Shown here: one piece after another, positions 32,730 to 40,685 of the stretch
Layout: the number at the start of each line of letters is the position of its first letter
Position numbering within the stretch: the first letter of the stretch is position 1
Assembly (NCBI RefSeq): GCF_003797765.1
Contig: NZ_RKMB01000015.1
Span: forward strand, 1 to 64,000
From: Ramlibacter sp. WS9
GTDB lineage: Bacteria > Pseudomonadota > Gammaproteobacteria > Burkholderiales > Burkholderiaceae_C
Length of the DNA stretch: 64,000 nucleotides
Reading direction: 5' to 3'
Program-made: the position numbers and the translations under genes
Notes under the pieces: model-generated
Database searches by the model: none
What the model saw: only the letters and a program-made list of their open reading frames with translations
Told to the model about the DNA's origin: nothing

Positions 32730-33728
32730 TCAGGTTTGCAGGGCCGGCACGACGCCGTGGTTAGGCCGCAGCGCGAGGCGCAGCAGGCGGGCGGCGCGGC
32801 CGGCGAACATGCCGCTGAAGGCGCCGTACACGGTGGACAGGGCCAGCGCGAAGCTCAGGTCGAACTTCAGCTCGGGGCGCATCGCCATGGCCACGCCAGC
32901 GGCGTACTTGGTCAGGAAGATGCCAGCGATCAGCGCCATCGGCACCCAGCTGCCCGGCAACTGGAACAGGCGGGTCTTGGCGTCGTAGGCGGCTTGCGCC
33001 GGGCCGAAGCACAGCATCACAGCCAGCAGCAGGGTGGCAGCGGCGACGGACCAGATGCCCAGCACGGCGGCCGTGGCGCCGAAGGCGGAGATGGTGCCCC
33101 ACAGCGAGAAGGCAGTCATGGCGACGGGCATGATGACGATGCGCTTCAAGCTGGCGCTGCGGTCGCGGGTCTGGCTCAAGCCCAGGGCCAGCAGGGCGGC
33201 CAGCAGGCCCCACACCCACAGGGGCGTGAAGGAAACGATCTGGAGGAACGAGGGGGTCATGGAAGCTCCTTGGGTTGCAATGGGTTGAACGATGGTTTCA
33301 GCGGTGTGGACATGCGGGGCGACGAGGCCGAGCCAGTCGACCCAGAGCAGCTCGCCCAGCAGGCGGCCGGGCAGCAGGGTGAAGGCGCCGGCCGCCAGAC
33401 AGGCGCCGATGTACAGGCGCTGCATGGTCTTCTTGTGGCCGGCGATGTTGCCTTTGGCCAGGAACCAGAACGACAGCGCGAGCAGGCCGAGCACCACGGG
33501 CACCAGAAGGTGGATCGGCGAGAAGCCGGCGATGTTGGGCAACTTCCCGCGAATGAACAGGGCCGAGACGGCGGTGGCGATCATCAGCGTGACCCAGGCG
33601 TGGCCGAAGGCGCGGTGCAGACGCGGGCGTTGCTGGCGGCCGCGGCGGGCCCACAGCGCGATCGGGCCCGTGACGACGGCGCCGATAGCGGCGGTGACGT
33701 GGACGGCGATTTCGGGGGTGAGGGACAT
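32730..33728 (-). CDS. DUF2306-like and DUF6622-like membrane fusion
   Basis: A 332-residue integral membrane protein that looks like two proteins joined in frame. Residues 1-156 resemble DUF2306 (HRAFGHAWVTLMIATAVSAL; FSPIHLLVPVVLGLLALSF). Residues 157-332 resemble an independent family I know as DUF6622 (TPSFLQIVSFTPLWVWGLLA, ALLALGLSQTRDRSASLKR). A textbook ribosome site aaggag lies 5 bases before the ATG at 33260 that opens the second half, as if it were once, or still is, its own gene. No stop separates the two. Function unknown. Confidence 0.75.
   Translation of the reverse strand: MSLTPEIAVHVTAAIGAVVTGPIALWARRGRQQRPRLHRAFGHAWVTLMIATAVSALFIRGKLPNIAGFSPIHLLVPVVLGLLALSFWFLAKGNIAGHKKTMQRLYIGACLAAGAFTLLPGRLLGELLWVDWLGLVAPHVHTAETIVQPIATQGASMTPSFLQIVSFTPLWVWGLLAALLALGLSQTRDRSASLKRIVIMPVAMTAFSLWGTISAFGATAAVLGIWSVAAATLLLAVMLCFGPAQAAYDAKTRLFQLPGSWVPMALIAGIFLTKYAAGVAMAMRPELKFDLSFALALSTVYGAFSGMFAGRAARLLRLALRPNHGVVPALQT
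33246..33274 (-). promoter_or_regulatory. internal ribosome-binding site within the fused gene
   Basis: On the minus strand aaggag is followed by cttcc and ATG (33258-33260). It would allow separate translation of the C-terminal DUF6622-like half from the same mRNA. Confidence 0.6.
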
Positions 33729-33856
33729 GGTGTGCTCCGGCGGGTCTTCGATGGAGCGGACTTTGCCGGGCGGCCCCCGAACGGGCCACTGCGATGGGAC
33801 GAAACGGCGGAAAAACGGTGCGAAATGCAGGCGTGGCGGTGCGACCTGCAGCCCGA

Positions 33857-34333
33857 TCAGACCAAGTGCTCAGCCTTGGGCGAGGCCCCGCGCAGGTAGA
33901 TGACGCACCCGTCGTCGGTGGTGCTGTCGGCGTCCAGCACGTCCTGCCGGACCCGATGGAAGCTGCCCGGGCCCAGCACCAGGCCGCCGATGCGCAGCCG
34001 GCCCTCGAGGACCACGCATTCCTCGTCGTGCGGATGGCGGTGGGCGGGCAGCACGGCCTTCGGCGCGAACTTGAGCAGGTAAGACATCACGCCGTCCTGC
34101 TCGTGCAACACCTTGCGCTCGATGCCGGGAAGGAACCCGTGCCAGCTGCCGCCTTCGGCAGGCACGGTGATGTGGTGCGGCACCGAATCGGCCGCGATGC
34201 GCTTCATCAGCCGGGCGCGTACACGCGCCATCGCCGTGGCATCGAAGCCTTGATCGGCGTCACCGTTCGCGCTCTGGGCTCCCGTGAGCGCGGCGGCGAT
34301 GTCCGGGTCGAGAAGGAATTCTGGCTCGCTCAT
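33857..34333 (-). CDS. cupin protein (ChrR-like anti-sigma partner)
   Basis: A 158-residue protein with a cupin fold: VLPAHRHPHDEECVVLEGRL (His/His/Glu metal site), IGGLVLGPGSFHRVRQDVL. The C-terminal layout matches the ChrR cupin, but the N-terminal zinc anti-sigma motif (H-x3-C-x2-C) is not seen. Its ATG overlaps the stop of the ECF sigma gene (ATGA), so it is the natural partner of that sigma factor and may sense oxidative stress or a metabolite. Start at MSEPEFLL. Confidence 0.8.
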   Translation of the reverse strand: MSEPEFLLDPDIAAALTGAQSANGDADQGFDATAMARVRARLMKRIAADSVPHHITVPAEGGSWHGFLPGIERKVLHEQDGVMSYLLKFAPKAVLPAHRHPHDEECVVLEGRLRIGGLVLGPGSFHRVRQDVLDADSTTDDGCVIYLRGASPKAEHLV

Positions 34334-34920
34334 TGCAGCACCTCGCGCAGCTTGTGTTGCGCCCGGTTGATCAGCGACTTGACGGTGCCCAGCGGCAGGC
34401 CGGTGAGCGCGGCGATCTCGCTTTGGCTGTGGTCGCGGAAATACGCCAGGCCCAGGACCCAGCGCTCGTTGGCCGAAAGCTGCGCCAGGGCGCTGTGCAG
34501 GCGCGAGCACGCCTCCACGCTTTCCAGCAGCTGTTCGGGGCCAGGACTGGGCGTGGCTTCGGTTTCGTCGGCGTCGAAGGCCGGTGCACCGGCCTGGCCG
34601 CCATGCCGCAGCGTCTCCTGGCGCAGCCGGTCGAGCGCGCGGCTGCGCGCCATCGTGAGCAGCCAGGTGAGGGCGCTGCCGCGCTCCGCATCGAAGCGGC
34701 CGGCGTTGCGCCAGGCCTGGAAATAGCAGTCGCTCAGGACATCCTCGGCCAGAGCCTGCCCCACGATCCGGCGGACCAGGGCCATGGCATAGCGCACCGT
34801 GCCCTCGTAGAACGCCTCGAAGGCCCGCGCGTCCCCATCCGCGGCGGCGCGGAGCTGGCCGGCGAACCGCTCGTCGCGAGCGGCATTGGCGGCCTGGGGG
34901 TCGGTGGCGGGCGCTTCCAT
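34330..34920 (-). CDS. ECF-type RNA polymerase sigma factor
   Basis: A protein of about 196 residues with sigma region 2 (ALVRRIVGQALAEDVLSDCY, FQAWRNAGRFDAERGSALTW) and region 4 (ERWVLGLAYFRDHSQSEIAA, LTGLPLGTVKSLINRAQHKL). It directs polymerase to stress promoters. ATG 34920 is chosen as the start because it gives the usual ECF length; 34983 and 35019 are alternatives in frame. It is the first gene of a two-gene unit with the cupin protein and is divergent from the SRPBCC gene. Confidence 0.93.
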   Translation of the reverse strand: MEAPATDPQAANAARDERFAGQLRAAADGDARAFEAFYEGTVRYAMALVRRIVGQALAEDVLSDCYFQAWRNAGRFDAERGSALTWLLTMARSRALDRLRQETLRHGGQAGAPAFDADETEATPSPGPEQLLESVEACSRLHSALAQLSANERWVLGLAYFRDHSQSEIAALTGLPLGTVKSLINRAQHKLREVLQ

Positions 34921-35076
34921 GCTCGGCCGAAAGGCTAGCACGAAAGTTATGGGGGCGACGGTGAAATACGCCTGAGTCGACATGCGAGGTTTACGCACGG
35001 ATGACGTGGCCGGATGCATCCGATCCGCGCACTCTCACGTAATGCAGGAAACAGATTCGCCAAACAGGAGAAAACC

Positions 35077-35559
35077 ATGGCCCGTACCGTCGAAGTCAAG
35101 CACCAGATCTGGATCCAGGCGCCGCTGCCCGCGGTGCGCTCGCAGTTCGCCGACCTGTACCACCACATCGAGACAAATGTGCACCCCAAGTTGAAGTTCG
35201 AAGTGCTGGCGCAGGAGCCGAACCGGGCACGGTTCACGCAGGAGGTCAAGTTGCTGGGCATCAAGCAGCGCGACCTGTTCGAGCGCACCATCGACGCGGA
35301 CGGCAGTATCCACGATGTGTCGATCGAAGGCTTCAACAAGGGCGGCTCGCTCGATTTCGCCTTCAACCCTTCAGCCGCCGGCGGCAAGGAGGGCACCGAG
35401 GTCGACATCACCATCCGGCTGCAGACGCCACCGCTGATGGGCTGGCTGGCGCCGCTGCTGCGCTCCCAGGTCTTGAAAGAGGTGACGGCCGCGGCGCTGG
35501 AAGACAAGTACGACCTGGAGCAGCGGGGCTATCGGCCGAAGGAGACGGCAACCGCCTGA
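35077..35559 (+). CDS. SRPBCC-family protein
   Basis: A 160-residue protein of the START/polyketide-cyclase-like SRPBCC fold, which forms a hydrophobic ligand-binding cavity. Features: IWIQAPLPAVRSQFADLYHH, TIDADGSIHDVSIEGFNKGG, and a long C-terminal helix. The start at 35077 has caggag 6 bases upstream. It is divergent from the ECF sigma gene, so it could be a target of that factor. Ligand unknown. Confidence 0.8.
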   Translation: MARTVEVKHQIWIQAPLPAVRSQFADLYHHIETNVHPKLKFEVLAQEPNRARFTQEVKLLGIKQRDLFERTIDADGSIHDVSIEGFNKGGSLDFAFNPSAAGGKEGTEVDITIRLQTPPLMGWLAPLLRSQVLKEVTAAALEDKYDLEQRGYRPKETATA

Positions 35560-35569
35560 GAGGCTGTCG

Positions 35570-35588
35570 TGCCGGACTCGATCCGGCA
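35570..35588. repeat. palindromic extragenic repeat
   Basis: tgccggactcgatccggca: a 7-base stem (tgccgga/tccggca) between the SRPBCC gene and uppP. This motif is a recurring intergenic hairpin in Comamonadaceae and may also help end the upstream transcript, although no T run follows. Confidence 0.55.
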
Positions 35589-35630
35589 TCCGTGCAGCGA
35601 TAATGCGCCCTCTTTCTTCAAGGGGTGTGC

Positions 35631-36455
35631 GTGGATATCGTATTGCTGGTCAAGGCGGCCATCATGGGGGTGGTCGAGGGCCTGACCGAGTTTCTTCCGA
35701 TATCCAGCACCGGCCACCTGATCCTGGCGGGCGCGCTGCTCGGGTTCGACGACGAAAAGGCCAAGGTCTTCGACATCGCAATCCAGACCGGCGCCATCCT
35801 CGCGGTGATCATCGTGTATTGGCAGAAGATCCGCGACACGCTGGTGGCGTTGCCCACGCAAAAGCAGGCGCAGCGATTCGCGCTCAACGTGCTGATCGCT
35901 TTCTTCCCGGCCGTAGTGCTGGGCCTGCTGTTCGGCAAGGCGATCAAGGCGAATCTCTTCACGGCGGAGGTGGTCGCCACCACGTTCATCCTGGGCGGCT
36001 TCATCATCCTGTGGGCCGAGAAGCGCACGCAGGTGGCGGTGCGCATCCAGGAGGTCGACGAGATGACGCCGATGGACGCGATGAAGGTCGGCCTGGTGCA
36101 ATGCCTCGCGATGATCCCCGGCACCAGCCGCAGCGGCGCCACCATCATCGGCGGCATGCTGCTGGGTCTGTCGCGCAAGGCCGCGACGGACTTCTCGTTC
36201 TACCTCGCCATTCCCACCTTGATCGGAGCAGGCGCGTACAGCCTGTTCAAGGAGCGGGCGCTGCTGTCGATGGCGGATTTGCCCACGTTTGCCGTGGGCC
36301 TGGTCTTCTCGTTCCTGAGCGCGTGGCTGTGCGTGCGCTGGCTGCTGCGCTACATCTCCACCCACAGCTTCACGCCGTTCGCGTGGTACCGCATCGCGTT
36401 CGGCATCGTGGTGCTGGCTACAGCCTGGAGCGGCGCTGTCCACTGGGCGGCATAG
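35631..36455 (+). CDS. uppP: undecaprenyl-diphosphatase
   Basis: A 274-residue integral membrane enzyme (BacA/UppP) that recycles undecaprenyl pyrophosphate for cell-wall synthesis; it also confers bacitracin tolerance. Both conserved blocks are present: [20 protein letters not shown] and [20 protein letters not shown], then [20 protein letters not shown] at 35631 is preferred because aagggg lies just upstream at good spacing; the GTG at 35625 would lie within that ribosome site. Its last 38 bases overlap the end of the convergent lipase gene. Confidence 0.96.
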   Translation: MDIVLLVKAAIMGVVEGLTEFLPISSTGHLILAGALLGFDDEKAKVFDIAIQTGAILAVIIVYWQKIRDTLVALPTQKQAQRFALNVLIAFFPAVVLGLLFGKAIKANLFTAEVVATTFILGGFIILWAEKRTQVAVRIQEVDEMTPMDAMKVGLVQCLAMIPGTSRSGATIIGGMLLGLSRKAATDFSFYLAIPTLIGAGAYSLFKERALLSMADLPTFAVGLVFSFLSAWLCVRWLLRYISTHSFTPFAWYRIAFGIVVLATAWSGAVHWAA

Positions 36456-37182
36456 GGCGCCAACCGCCCTCCGGCTGCGCCAGCCGGTTGGCCACGATGC
36501 GCAGCACCTCCGGGTTCGTGCCCATGCCCAGGTGGCTGGCGTGCACTTCCACGCTCTCCGAGCGCTCGGTCCGCTTCTCGATGCAGCCCTGCCACGACAC
36601 GATGCCGTCGGTCTTGCTGTAGATCGACGTCGTCGGCACCGGTGGGCATTGGCAAAGGCGCGCCTGCAGTTCGGGCGTGAGCTGGTCGGCGTCGCGCTTG
36701 ATCAGCTTGTAGACCGTGCCCGCGTGATTGGCGCTGCCCAATGACGCGAAGGGCGTGCCCAGCGTCACGACCTGGCGCACGCTGTCCGGGCAGCGCTTGG
36801 CGATTTCGCGTGCATAGACGCCGCCCAGGCTCCAGCCGACCAGGCTGACCTTGCGCCCATGTTCGCCATGCAGGTCGCGGATGCGCTGCTCCAGGCCGGC
36901 CAGCCAATCGTCCAGGTGGCCATCAGGCCCGGTGTTGACGCCGCCTTCCCAGTCGCGCGCGGTGAAGCCCGAGTTGGTGAGGAAGCGGCGCAGGTGCAAG
37001 GTGGTCATGGCGCCGCCCGCGAGGCCCGGATAGACGACGACCGGATGGCCATCGCCGACTTTCGTGGCGCCGACGCCCATGCGTGCGGCCATGAAGTCGA
37101 ACATCGCCCGCAGCGGCTCGGTTGCCAGAAGTGCCAAAGGAGGGGCGCGAAAAGAGGATGAAAGTGCTTGTGTTGAGTCCAT
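36418..37182 (-). CDS. alpha/beta-hydrolase, lipase-like
   Basis: A 254-residue protein of the lipase/PGAP1-like group: [20 protein letters not shown], nucleophile Ser in [41 protein letters not shown] and a C-terminal His in [10 protein letters not shown]. No export signal is seen. ATG 37182 is the preferred start, 8 residues after another in-frame ATG. Convergent with uppP, overlapping its 3' end. Substrate unknown; probably an ester or lipid. Confidence 0.88.
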   Translation of the reverse strand: MDSTQALSSSFRAPPLALLATEPLRAMFDFMAARMGVGATKVGDGHPVVVYPGLAGGAMTTLHLRRFLTNSGFTARDWEGGVNTGPDGHLDDWLAGLEQRIRDLHGEHGRKVSLVGWSLGGVYAREIAKRCPDSVRQVVTLGTPFASLGSANHAGTVYKLIKRDADQLTPELQARLCQCPPVPTTSIYSKTDGIVSWQGCIEKRTERSESVEVHASHLGMGTNPEVLRIVANRLAQPEGGWRPMPPSGQRRSRL

Positions 37183-37294
37183 GCACTCAATGTGCGGGGC
37201 GGTCAACGTTTGCCCTGTGAGAACGGGCGGTCCGGCCCTGTAGGACAGGTGCCATATTGCTGCACTGCAGCAGTGAAGATGACGACTTTGGCGC

Positions 37295-38947
37295 TCAGTG
37301 GGACATCACGTTAGAGCGAACAGCAGATGATTGGACAATGGACTTGTGCCGCCCAACGGCGATATGCACAGTACTTGCCGGGCTTGGATATCTGCTGACC
37401 ATCACATAGATGCCATTGCCATACGCTACTTTGGCGAATGTGGTGGCCGATGTCCAAGTGGTCTTCTCCAATTTCCATAGGCTGCCGTTGGTGCTGCTCA
37501 GTAAGCGATTGCCATAGCCGCCAAAAAAGCGATCGTGAGCGAATTTGGGCGGCCTTAGCTCCGCAAAGTTTCGCTCCCCCATGTAGCGTCCAATGGCGGG
37601 GGTCCAGTGGATTAGATCGGTGCTGGATTCGAGCGACATCCCTCCAGCTCGGGCAACGTACACGCCATTGCCATATGCGACGGAGTTAGGGTACGTACCT
37701 GTCAACGGATCGTGAGGCAACTGCTGCCAGTGCGACGCCGGATCCCACGCGATGTAAGTAGGGCTGCCCCGTACGAGGGACTTTTCTGGACCATTGAAAT
37801 ATGGCGTCGTGCCTGCGAAAACAGTGGGCTGACCGCTTTCCGCAGGATTGTCACTCACGGGCGAGGGGAAGTAACGCTCAGGGAGAGCCTGTTCCGCCGA
37901 CCACTGCATCGCATCCGCGCTATCGATGTAAAAGATGCGATCTACGCTCCCGTTTGGCGTAAGACGGTAGCAAAACAAGAAGTGGCGCCCACCCACATAG
38001 GCGGTTTGAAAAATGGAAAAGTCAAATTTCAACACGAGTGGCGTCCATGATTGACCGTCCAGACTTGTCAACACTTCCTTGCTGGATGCGCCCGCAAAAA
38101 ACCGGCCGCCACGGTACGCAAAGATGTCCGTCCGCGCGTCCGATGCGGTGAATGGAAGTGCATGCGCGGTCCAGTTCACCCCGTCGTCGCTAGTCGAATA
38201 AGTCCCGCTTGCGGTCACTGCCGAATTCGCCCCTTTACCATTATTCCCACCCATGTAGAACAGGCCGTTCGCGAAGAACACGTTCGTCGACTGCGGCCAA
38301 GCTGCGTCGCTCTCCGTCCATTCAAGAGGAGATGGATCAAAAGCGGCCGCAACTGAGGCCGGGTTGGTGCTGATGGTTACCAGAAAATCGAGCGCCTCGT
38401 TCGCCGGCAGATTGCGCTCCGCATATTCCAGCGCGGCCGCAGCGCGGTTGTTAAACAATGCCGCGCTATAAATGCCCTGCGCGTCGCTGCCCGAGTAATT
38501 CGATACGACGGACAGCATTTCAGAAATGACCGCACCCACAGTGGTCCCCGGGACATCAAGTTTGCTGTTCCAGAAATTAAGTCCCTGTGTCTCGCCTGTC
38601 CTCCGAAGCACGTTTCGATAGAACCGCGCCACGATGTCCGACTTCGCTAAGTAGGTTGGGTAGAAGTCGCGCGCCGGCGTCGTATCGAACATCGCCTGTG
38701 CTACTTCCGCCAGCGTCCTTCCGCTATTGAGCTGGGCCGTCCAGAAGTTCAGTCCCTCAAGATCGGCAGCCCGTCCAAATAGCGCGACATACAACTGCGC
38801 CACTTCCGCCCTGGGGCCAGTGGCAGCTGCCATCGGGCGCATCGCTTGGGCTTGCGGAGACTCAGGCCGCGACGACTGGGGAGCATTGGCTCCTCCGCAA
38901 GCGACCAGGATCGTGACAAAGGCGGCTGACAGGGCGCGCCGCAACAT
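37295..38947 (-). CDS. lipoprotein with DUF4214 repeats and a propeller-like domain
   Basis: A 550-residue exported lipoprotein (lipobox ILVAC). Residues about 45-185 hold two DUF4214 copies (VAQLYVALFGRAADLEGLNF, WTAQLNSGRTLAEVAQAMFD; then VARFYRNVLRRTGETQGLNF), a helical unit often found in large secreted proteins. The rest is a beta-propeller-like region with repeated short blades of the form GNGxYV or GGRFF...S.DG..W (YSTSDDGVNWTAHALP, LTSLDGQSWTPLVL, STDLIHWTPA), similar to sialidase/BNR repeats. Probably displayed on the outer membrane. Another in-frame ATG lies 4 codons upstream at 38959. It has lower GC than its neighbours. Confidence 0.8.
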   Translation of the reverse strand: MLRRALSAAFVTILVACGGANAPQSSRPESPQAQAMRPMAAATGPRAEVAQLYVALFGRAADLEGLNFWTAQLNSGRTLAEVAQAMFDTTPARDFYPTYLAKSDIVARFYRNVLRRTGETQGLNFWNSKLDVPGTTVGAVISEMLSVVSNYSGSDAQGIYSAALFNNRAAAALEYAERNLPANEALDFLVTISTNPASVAAAFDPSPLEWTESDAAWPQSTNVFFANGLFYMGGNNGKGANSAVTASGTYSTSDDGVNWTAHALPFTASDARTDIFAYRGGRFFAGASSKEVLTSLDGQSWTPLVLKFDFSIFQTAYVGGRHFLFCYRLTPNGSVDRIFYIDSADAMQWSAEQALPERYFPSPVSDNPAESGQPTVFAGTTPYFNGPEKSLVRGSPTYIAWDPASHWQQLPHDPLTGTYPNSVAYGNGVYVARAGGMSLESSTDLIHWTPAIGRYMGERNFAELRPPKFAHDRFFGGYGNRLLSSTNGSLWKLEKTTWTSATTFAKVAYGNGIYVMVSRYPSPASTVHIAVGRHKSIVQSSAVRSNVMSH

Positions 38948-39007
38948 GACTACTTCCATACTCCCCCCAACTTTGAGGATGTAAGTATATGTGTTTGCTT
39001 GCGGCGC

Positions 39008-39817
39008 TCAGTGAGCGAAGTCGTATCCGCGCAGTGCCGCTTCGATGGCGGCGGCTGTGGCGATGGGTTTCTCCATCGGAAAGAGGTGGCTGCCGTCCAT
39101 CATCATGATGCGGCCCTGCACGACCTGCTCGGTCATGGCCATGCCGACTTGCTTCATCTCGTCGGAATCACGACCGCCGAGGAAGGCCACGTTGCACTTG
39201 AGAGGGTGGCTGCGCAAGAGGCGGTCGAGGTTGTCGGGCAGAGTGTTGTAGATCGCGGTTTCGACGTCGCGATCGAAACTCAGAACGCGCTCGCCGTCTT
39301 CATCGCGCGTGCAGTGCGTGACGTAGTCGCGCAGCACCTGCTCGTCCCACTTCGCGAAAGCTTTCTTGTGGCGGAAGTGCTCGAACGCGTCATCCACCGC
39401 GGGCCAGCGGTTCTTGCGCTTGCGGCTCACGCGCCCTGGAGACACCGAGCCGACCAGTTGCGTACGCTTCATCGCGCCCAGCGCTGTGGCCTTCCAGCCA
39501 CCCAAGAGCGGCGAGTCGATCAGCAGCACGCCCTTGCACAACTGCGGATGTCGCGCGGCGCACATGAGGCTCAAGAACCCGCCGAGCGAATGGCCGACGA
39601 AGAATGCGGGCTCGCCGGCTTTTTCGACTTCGCGTGCGGCAAAGTCGTGCAACTGCTGCACGAGGTAGCGCCAGTTGTCGGTGACGGGATATTCAGGCGC
39701 ATGCCCGAACTTGTCGACGGCCTTCACCGTGAAGCCGCGCGAACGCAGGCTCTTGAACAGGACGGCGTAGGTGGCGGCGGGGAAGCTGTTGGCGTGCGAA
39801 AAGACGATGAGAGACAT
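39008..39817 (-). CDS. alpha/beta-hydrolase
   Basis: A 269-residue cytosolic hydrolase: SLIVFSHANSFPAATYAVLF at the N-terminus, nucleophile Ser in AFFVGHSLGGFLSLMCAARH, VLLIDSPLLGG, and a terminal His in DGSHLFPMEKP. Length and motifs fit the standard fold. ATG 39817 is preferred over an ATG 6 codons upstream. Substrate unknown. Between this gene and the Anbu gene lies a REP-like hairpin. Confidence 0.85.
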   Translation of the reverse strand: MSLIVFSHANSFPAATYAVLFKSLRSRGFTVKAVDKFGHAPEYPVTDNWRYLVQQLHDFAAREVEKAGEPAFFVGHSLGGFLSLMCAARHPQLCKGVLLIDSPLLGGWKATALGAMKRTQLVGSVSPGRVSRKRKNRWPAVDDAFEHFRHKKAFAKWDEQVLRDYVTHCTRDEDGERVLSFDRDVETAIYNTLPDNLDRLLRSHPLKCNVAFLGGRDSDEMKQVGMAMTEQVVQGRIMMMDGSHLFPMEKPIATAAAIEAALRGYDFAH

Positions 39818-39823
39818 GCATGG

Positions 39824-39844
39824 ATTGCGGATCAAGTCCGCAAT
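39824..39844. repeat. REP-like palindromic repeat, copy 2
   Basis: attgcgga (39824-39831) and tccgcaat (39837-39844) form a hairpin in the same context (catggattgcgg...ccgcaatgacag) as the copy at 22415-22436. Confidence 0.6.
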
Positions 39845-39854
39845 GACAGCCTTC

Positions 39855-40685
39855 TTAAATCAGCCGTTCTTCCGGCCGCGTGATCTTCTTCAGCGGCTTG
39901 CTGCGTCCTGTGTCCACTTTCAACGGCGTGTCCGTGTGCGCGTCGTCCCAGACCGGGTCTTCCAGGCTGTCGAACACTTCACGCAGCTTCTGGCCCCAGC
40001 TGCCGTGCAGCATCCGGTAGTAGGGGTTGTTCATGTCGATGCAGACGATCTTGTCCGTCTCGAAACGGTTCGCTTCATAGACCACCAAGTCCATCGGCGG
40101 GCCGACGGACAGGTTGGACTTCATCGTCGAATCCATCGACACCAGTGCGCACTTGGCGGCTTCTTCCAGCGGCGTCTCGGGCGTGATCACGCGGTCGAGC
40201 ACCGGCTTGCCGTACTTGTATTCGCCGATCTGGAAGTAGGGCGTCTCGGACGTGGCCTCGATGAAATTGCCGGCCGAATACACCTGGAACAATCGCATGC
40301 CTTCGCCGCGGATCTGCCCGCCGAAGATCAGCGACACGTTGAACTCAACGCCCGCGTACTTCAGCGCTTCGGCGTCACGGTCATACACGTGGCGCACCGC
40401 ATTGCCCAGCACGCGAGCCGCGTCGAACATGCTCTTGGCGTTCCAGATCGTGATGGCTTCACTATCTTCCGCGCGGTCCTTGAGCTGCTCGACCTGCAGG
40501 ATCTCGCGAACCGACTGCGCAATGCTCAAGTTTCCGGCCGACAGCAGCACCATGAAGCGGTCGCCCGGGCGCTCATACACGATCATCTTGCGGAAGGTGC
40601 TGATGTTGTCCACACCCGCGTTGGTGCGCGAGTCCGACAAGAACACCAGCCCCGCGTTGAGTTTGATGCCGACGCCATAGGTCAT
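39855..40685 (-). CDS. Anbu proteasome-type protease
   Basis: A 276-residue Ntn-hydrolase of the Anbu (ancestral beta-subunit, COG3484) family: [20 protein letters not shown] with the likely catalytic Thr2, [36 protein letters not shown] and [20 protein letters not shown]. Anbu proteins form open ring assemblies; their natural substrate is not settled. The gene usually sits with transglutaminase-like and ATP-grasp/alpha-E genes; none is present here. Its ATG overlaps the mutS stop (ATGA). Confidence 0.93.
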   Translation of the reverse strand: MTYGVGIKLNAGLVFLSDSRTNAGVDNISTFRKMIVYERPGDRFMVLLSAGNLSIAQSVREILQVEQLKDRAEDSEAITIWNAKSMFDAARVLGNAVRHVYDRDAEALKYAGVEFNVSLIFGGQIRGEGMRLFQVYSAGNFIEATSETPYFQIGEYKYGKPVLDRVITPETPLEEAAKCALVSMDSTMKSNLSVGPPMDLVVYEANRFETDKIVCIDMNNPYYRMLHGSWGQKLREVFDSLEDPVWDDAHTDTPLKVDTGRSKPLKKITRPEERLI

